A stretch of 64,000 nucleotides of DNA from Rhizobium sp. SG_E_25_P2 (GTDB lineage Bacteria > Pseudomonadota > Alphaproteobacteria > Rhizobiales > Rhizobiaceae). Numbering within the stretch: position 1 is the first letter of the stretch; each line of letters begins with the position of its first letter. This document shows, piece after piece, positions 59,864 to 64,000 of this stretch. The stretch lies in assembly GCF_029892285.1 (NCBI RefSeq), contig NZ_JARXVM010000006.1:186001-250000 (forward strand), read 5' to 3'. Both the position numbers and the translations under genes were made by a program. The notes under the pieces are model-generated. The model made no database searches, was not told the origin of the DNA, and was given only the letters and a program-made list of their open reading frames with translations.

Positions 59864-62089
59864 TCAATCAAACACGCGCTTGACCGTCGACACGCATTGC
59901 AGATCCTTGAGTTGCGCCAGAAGATGGCTCAGCTGCCGAAGATCCCAGACCTCGACATCAACAGCCATTTCGGTGAAATCGGAGGCGACTCGCACCATCG
60001 ACATGGTGCGGATATTCACATCCGCCGTGCCGACCGCCTGGGCGATTGTGGCGAGCGTGCCCGGCTCGTTGATAGCGTTGATCAGGATGCGAGCGACGAA
60101 GCGGGCCTTGTTGGCTTCATCGAGATCCCAGCGGATATCGATCCAGCGTTCGGGCAGCTCATCGAATTTCTGCAGCGAGGGCGATTGGATCGGATAGACG
60201 GTGATCGCATGATCGCCATCATGAATGCCGACGATGCGGTCGCCCGGCACCGCGCCCGAGGGTGCGAAATGAACCTCGATGTCGCGCGACAATCCACGGA
60301 ACAGTTCAGGCCCGGGCTCGCTGCCATCGGGAGCGAGATCGACGCGCTTCTTCTGGCCTTCGGGGATCTTGAAGATCATGCCCTGGGCGCTGCGAACGTT
60401 GAACCAGCCTTCCTCGTTGCTCTTCACCGTGACCCGCTCGTCCTGATAATCGGGATAGCAGGCCTTGAGCACATCGAGCGACGACATTTCGCCGCGACCG
60501 ACGGCGGCGATGGCGTCTTCGACTTCCTTGTGTCCGAGACGGTGAAGCGACGGTTTCATCACATCACGGGAGAAGACCTTGCCGGCCCGCTCGAATGTCC
60601 GTTCGAGGATGCGCTGACCGAGGCCGGCATATTGCTTGCGGATGGCGAGACGCGTGGCGCGGCGGATGGCGGAGCGCGCCTTGCCGGTGACGACGATCTC
60701 TTCCCAGGCGGCGGGGGGAACCTGCACGCCCGAGCGGATGATCTCCACCTCGTCGCCATTGGCCAGACGCGTGACCAGCGGCATGATGCGGCCATTGATC
60801 TTGGCGCCGACGCAGGTGTCGCCGATATTGGTGTGAACCGCGTAAGCGAAATCGATGGGGGTCGCCCCGCGCGGCAGCGCGATCAGCTTTCCCTTCGGCG
60901 TGAAACAGAACACCTGATCCTGGAACAGTTCCAGCTTGGTGTGCTCGAGGAATTCTTCCGGATTGTCGCCTTCCGCCAGCGACTCGATGGTCAGCCGCAA
61001 CCAGGAATAGGCGTTGGACTGGCGGTTAGTCCCCTCACCGGCCAGCGTATTGGCGCCGTCCTTATAGAGCGTGTGCGCCGCGATACCGTATTCGGCGATC
61101 TCGTGCATGCGGCGCGTGCGGATCTGCAATTCAATGCGCTGGCGGGCCGGGCCGACAATGGTGGTGTGGATCGACTGGTAATCGTTCTGCTTCGGCGTAG
61201 AAATATAATCCTTGAAGCGACCGGGCACGACGCGCCAACGCGTATGCACGATACCCAGCGCCTTATAACAGTCCGGCACCTGCTCGACGATGACTCTGAA
61301 ACCGTAGACATCGGACAATTGTTCGAAAGACAGCGATTTCGACTGCATCTTTCGGAAGACCGAATAGGCTTTCTTCTGGCGGCCCTTGACCACGGCCTTG
61401 CTGAGACCACTGACGTTCAAAAGCTCGGTCAGTTCCTGCTCGATGCGCTGGACGAGATCGGCGTTGCGTTCCGAGAGTTCTTCCAGGCGGCGGGTGATCG
61501 TTACATGCGCTTCCGGATTGATATGCCGGAAGGACAGTTCCTCCAACTCCTCGCGCATATCCTGCATGCCCATGCGACCGGCCAACGGCGCATAGATGTC
61601 CATCGTCTCCTCGGAAATGCGGGCGCGCTTTTCCTGCGACATGTGATCGAGCGTGCGCATGTTGTGCAGCCGGTCGGCGAGCTTGACGAGAAGAACGCGC
61701 ACGTCGTCAGAAATCGCCAGCAGCAGCTTGCGGAGATTTTCCGCCTGCTTGGCCTTGCGCGAGACGAGATCTAGTTTCTTGATCTTGGTCAGGCCCTCGA
61801 CGAGCCGACCGATATCTTCGCCGAACAGACGATCGATCTCGTCACGAGTCGCGCTGGTATCCTCGATCGTATCATGCAGAAGCGCGACCGCGATGGTCGA
61901 TTCGTCCAGATGCATATCCGTGAGGATGGCCGCCACTTCCAGCGGATGCGAGATATAGGGATCCCCGCTGGCGCGCTTCTGAACGCCATGCTTCTGCATG
62001 GCGTAAACATAGGCCTTGTTCAGAAGCGCCTCGTTCACGTCCGGCTTGTATTTCTGGACGCGCTCGACGAGTTCATATTGGCGCATCAT
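59864..62089 (-). CDS. rsh: Bifunctional (p)ppGpp synthetase/hydrolase Rsh
   Basis: A 741-residue RelA/SpoT protein, the single stringent-response enzyme of most alphaproteobacteria. The hydrolase HD domain has HPLEVAAILTDMHLDESTIAVALLHDTIEDT, the synthetase has VRVLLVKLADRLHNMRTL and then GPARQRIELQIRTRRMHEIAEYG, then a TGS domain (CFTPKGKLIALPRGATPIDFAYAVHTNIGDTCVGAKING) and a C-terminal ACT domain. Both activities look intact. A terminator separates it from rpoZ upstream, so rsh has its own promoter. Confidence 0.96.
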   Translation of the reverse strand: MMRQYELVERVQKYKPDVNEALLNKAYVYAMQKHGVQKRASGDPYISHPLEVAAILTDMHLDESTIAVALLHDTIEDTSATRDEIDRLFGEDIGRLVEGLTKIKKLDLVSRKAKQAENLRKLLLAISDDVRVLLVKLADRLHNMRTLDHMSQEKRARISEETMDIYAPLAGRMGMQDMREELEELSFRHINPEAHVTITRRLEELSERNADLVQRIEQELTELLNVSGLSKAVVKGRQKKAYSVFRKMQSKSLSFEQLSDVYGFRVIVEQVPDCYKALGIVHTRWRVVPGRFKDYISTPKQNDYQSIHTTIVGPARQRIELQIRTRRMHEIAEYGIAAHTLYKDGANTLAGEGTNRQSNAYSWLRLTIESLAEGDNPEEFLEHTKLELFQDQVFCFTPKGKLIALPRGATPIDFAYAVHTNIGDTCVGAKINGRIMPLVTRLANGDEVEIIRSGVQVPPAAWEEIVVTGKARSAIRRATRLAIRKQYAGLGQRILERTFERAGKVFSRDVMKPSLHRLGHKEVEDAIAAVGRGEMSSLDVLKACYPDYQDERVTVKSNEEGWFNVRSAQGMIFKIPEGQKKRVDLAPDGSEPGPELFRGLSRDIEVHFAPSGAVPGDRIVGIHDGDHAITVYPIQSPSLQKFDELPERWIDIRWDLDEANKARFVARILINAINEPGTLATIAQAVGTADVNIRTMSMVRVASDFTEMAVDVEVWDLRQLSHLLAQLKDLQCVSTVKRVFD

Positions 62090-62106
62090 GAAGGGGCGGC
62101 TCCCGC

Positions 62107-62143
62107 AAAAACAAAGAGAGCGCCGATCTTAAGACCGGCGCCT
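62107..62143 (-). terminator. Rho-independent terminator between rpoZ and rsh
   Basis: On the minus strand AGGCGCCGGTCTT and AAGATCGGCGCT pair with one mismatch and are followed by CTCTTTGTTTTTG. It ends the rpoZ message before rsh. Confidence 0.75.
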
Positions 62144-62205
62144 GATTCTAGAAACACGACGCTTGTCGTATCAATCCTTATTGCAGGCCGATGGCTAGCG
62201 AAGGA

Positions 62206-62607
62206 TTAATAGTCGTCGTTCTTTTCCGGCGGAACAAGTCCTTCGATGCCTGCCAGAAGTTCTTCTTCCGACATCTGATCGAAATTGAGCGTATCGGGCT
62301 GATCTTCATCCTCGTCGCCAGCATCGGCAGCGTTTTCAGTCGCGAGCAGCGACGACGCATCGGGTTCGGGCTCGTCGACTTCGACATGCTTCTGCAGCGA
62401 GTGGATGAGGTCTTCCTTCAGATCGCCAGGAGACAGCATCTCGTCGGCGATTTCACGCAGCGCCACCACGGGATTCTTGTCGTTGTCGCGATCGATGGTG
62501 ATCGGCGCGCCCTGAGAAATGAGGCGGGCGCGGTGGCTCGCCAACAAAACCAACTCGAATCGATTGTCGACCTTGTCGATGCAATCTTCTACCGTGACGC
62601 GGGCCAT
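62206..62607 (-). CDS. rpoZ: RNA polymerase omega subunit
   Basis: A 133-residue omega subunit. The conserved [60 protein letters not shown] is complete. The acidic C-terminal extension ([27 protein letters not shown]) and the end [19 protein letters not shown] are usual in rhizobia. Order rpoZ-rsh is typical. Start 62607 is followed upstream by a low-GC gap. Confidence 0.95.
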   Translation of the reverse strand: MARVTVEDCIDKVDNRFELVLLASHRARLISQGAPITIDRDNDKNPVVALREIADEMLSPGDLKEDLIHSLQKHVEVDEPEPDASSLLATENAADAGDEDEDQPDTLNFDQMSEEELLAGIEGLVPPEKNDDY

Positions 62608-63269
62608 TGCCTGTCCTTATTCTTTTTCATAGATGTCAAGCCCGTGGCGTTACAGTTTTTATGAGGCAATTTCAAGATGGCAGCGCCGCTGTAGCGTAGA
62701 TTTTGTCCGGGACGCGGTTCGTCGCCATCCACGCCGCCGCATCCTCGCCATTTTGCAGGAATGGGCAATGCGCTCTTTTCCGGATCCTTGCGAGTCCATT
62801 CGAAATAGAAGGCGGCGCTTTGGCGCAAAATTCGCTCTGATTTCGCCCGAATACGCAATCGCCAAATATATACCGGATGGTAACCACACTTCGGTACTAG
62901 GCGCTTTGGCCGAACATGGCCGTATTCTCACCTCTATATTTTGGTTCCTATCTGGATTTCAATCGAGTATCGTTGATATAGAGACGACAGTTGATCTCCC
63001 ATCGCAATTGGGACTCAATCTGATGTATTGTTGTTTTCCGGGCTCCGCCCAAAACGACCCAAAGAAGGCATGCCCCCAATACGGCCTCGGCCAAAAGAAT
63101 ATCGACAACATCCCGCTAGCGCCAAAAAATCCTTGGAAACTGCGTCTTAATAAATTAAAAAGACTCTTATATGAATGATTCATAAAATACTTGAATTATT
63201 CAAGGGAAGCTATAGGGCTGCGGTCTGTAAGGTAGATCGTTGCGATGCTGCAACCGAACAGGAATAAAC
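62608..63269. other. 662-base low-GC gap without a supported gene
   Basis: Between rpoZ and the NYN gene, divergent. Lower GC than the rest, above all 62860-63260. A plus-strand frame is open to 63178 and ends in a basic NPWKLRLNKLKRLLYE, but it shows no family likeness and no ribosome binding site before a sensible start. A minus-strand frame (62959-63183) is similar in quality. It may be a decayed gene or foreign DNA. No RNA gene was recognised. Confidence 0.4.
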
Positions 63270-63851
63270 ATGTTTGATCCGCGCGAAAAGATTGCGTTAT
63301 TTATCGATGGAGCCAACTTATACGCCGCCTCCAAAAGCCTAGGTTTTGATATCGATTATCGAAAGCTCCTCAAGGCGTTCCAAAAGCGCGGTTATCTGTT
63401 ACGCGCCTATTATTACACTGCGTTGATCGAGGATCAGGAATACTCGTCCATCCGCCCTTTGATCGACTGGTTGGATTACAACGGCTACAAGGTAATCACC
63501 AAGCCCGCCAAGGAATTCACCGATTCACTTGGTCGCCGCAAGATCAAGGGCAATATGGATATCGAACTGGCGATTGACGCCATGGAGCAGTCCGAAGTCG
63601 TGGATCATCTGGTGATCTTTTCCGGCGACGGCGACTTCACCACTCTGGTGGAAGCTTTGCAGCGCAAGGGCCGTAAAGTCTCGGTCGTATCGACAATGTC
63701 GACGCAACCGCCGATGATAGCCGACGACCTGCGCCGCCAGGCCGATCATTTCATCGATCTGGTCACTTTGAGAGCCGAAGTCGGTCGGGATCCGTCCGAA
63801 CGCCAGCAGCGCCCCGCGCCTGAGCCGGTCAACGAAGACGTCGACATCTGA
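63270..63851 (+). CDS. NYN/LabA-like (DUF88) domain protein
   Basis: A 193-residue NYN-domain protein of the PIN-like nuclease superfamily. Acidic sites are in IALFIDGANLYAASKSLG (Asp), KGNMDIELAIDAMEQSEVVDHLVIFSGDGDFTTLVEAL (Asp, Asp). Relatives include LabA. RNA cleavage is expected but not shown. The end is a Pro/Gln-rich tail. AGGA lies eight bases before ATG 63270. In Rhizobiales it is often next to rpoZ, as here, though divergent. Confidence 0.92.
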   Translation: MFDPREKIALFIDGANLYAASKSLGFDIDYRKLLKAFQKRGYLLRAYYYTALIEDQEYSSIRPLIDWLDYNGYKVITKPAKEFTDSLGRRKIKGNMDIELAIDAMEQSEVVDHLVIFSGDGDFTTLVEALQRKGRKVSVVSTMSTQPPMIADDLRRQADHFIDLVTLRAEVGRDPSERQQRPAPEPVNEDVDI

Positions 63852-63907
63852 TTGTCTCTGGATAAACCAAAAGAAAAGGGCGCGTCAGCGCCCTCAGACC
63901 GCTGACA

Positions 63908-63940
63908 AACCCGCCGTTTTTCCCGGCGGGTTTTCGCGTT
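63908..63940 (+). terminator. Rho-independent terminator of the NYN gene
   Basis: AACCCGCCG and CGGCGGGTT pair perfectly around a seven-base loop, followed by TTCGCGTTTTTT. Confidence 0.85.
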
Positions 63941-64000
63941 TTTTGGTCTGCTCGTTCAGGTGGTGTTTTCGGGGATGGGATGAGGCGATCCGGAGAGGGT

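Noticed and set aside
59897-61774. Long frame antisense to rsh
   Set aside because: Mirror frame of a conserved gene; no ribosome binding site and no domain.
62959-63183. Minus-strand frame of 74 codons in the rpoZ-NYN gap
   Set aside because: No family likeness and no ribosome binding site; as likely chance as the opposite frame.

Overview
The window is GC-rich chromosomal DNA from an alphaproteobacterium, most likely of the order Hyphomicrobiales (Rhizobiales; Rhizobiaceae, Phyllobacteriaceae or Brucellaceae neighbourhood). The reasons are the gene order rpsF-rpsR-DUF2232-rplI-(cfa)-dnaB with alr, radA, cvpA and purF nearby, the order rpoZ-rsh-acpS-lepB-rnc-era, a bifunctional Rsh, a psd-pssA operon, DUF3563 and TIGR02301 proteins, a perfect CtrA-type TTAA-N7-TTAA box, and intergenic palindromes of the kind common in rhizobia. 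The genus cannot be fixed from this sequence. No tRNA, rRNA, CRISPR array, prophage or insertion sequence was recognised.

Layout. 1-6.7 kb: the end of an aldo/keto reductase, a TadG-like surface protein, an RTX-like repeat protein, TspO, a GT39-type glycosyltransferase and an unknown alpha/beta-hydrolase-like protein. 6.9-12.7 kb: ribosomal proteins S6, S18 and L9 with the DUF2232 membrane protein, then cyclopropane fatty acid synthase and the replicative helicase DnaB. 12.7-20.2 kb: a palindromic repeat, a relic antitoxin, azlCD with an AraC regulator, alanine racemase, and a phospholipid block (psd, pssA, Aas-like acyl-ACP synthetase). 20.2-25.4 kb, minus strand: parD-parE-radA-cvpA-purF-SDR. 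25.5-37.4 kb: an Atm1-type ABC exporter, a LysM protein, a LOG-family enzyme, an EEP-family hydrolase, RarD, an UPF0060 protein, an ECF sigma/anti-sigma pair, a BAX-inhibitor protein, a DUF2076 protein, and a LysR regulator divergent from an MFS exporter.

37.4-46.3 kb: citramalate synthase, proline iminopeptidase and a DUF559 protein, each next to palindromic repeats. These are followed by a minus-strand chain (vapB2, vapB1, vapC, GFA, 39-aa membrane microprotein, GFA) in which most junctions are overlapping start/stop codons. Then come cysS, a ParD/ParE-like pair and the SRAP abasic-site protein. 46.3-54.6 kb: a Nudix hydrolase, small envelope and unknown proteins, a ygfZ-HD-phosphatase operon, an isolated flagellin and Tex. 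54.6-64 kb: glutathionyl-hydroquinone reductase, a third ParE pair, era-rnc-lepB-acpS, DUF3563, rsh, rpoZ, an unexplained low-GC gap and a NYN-domain protein.

Most of the window is core chromosome. The accessory signal is a scatter of toxin-antitoxin modules set tightly against core genes. Two of them share a start/stop overlap with a non-TA gene (parE-radA and vapC-GFA). One ParE-like toxin has no usual start codon for its full-length frame, and one antitoxin is a broken remnant. The vapBC-GFA-microprotein operon with its doubled GCATATGC operator is the most unusual arrangement seen.
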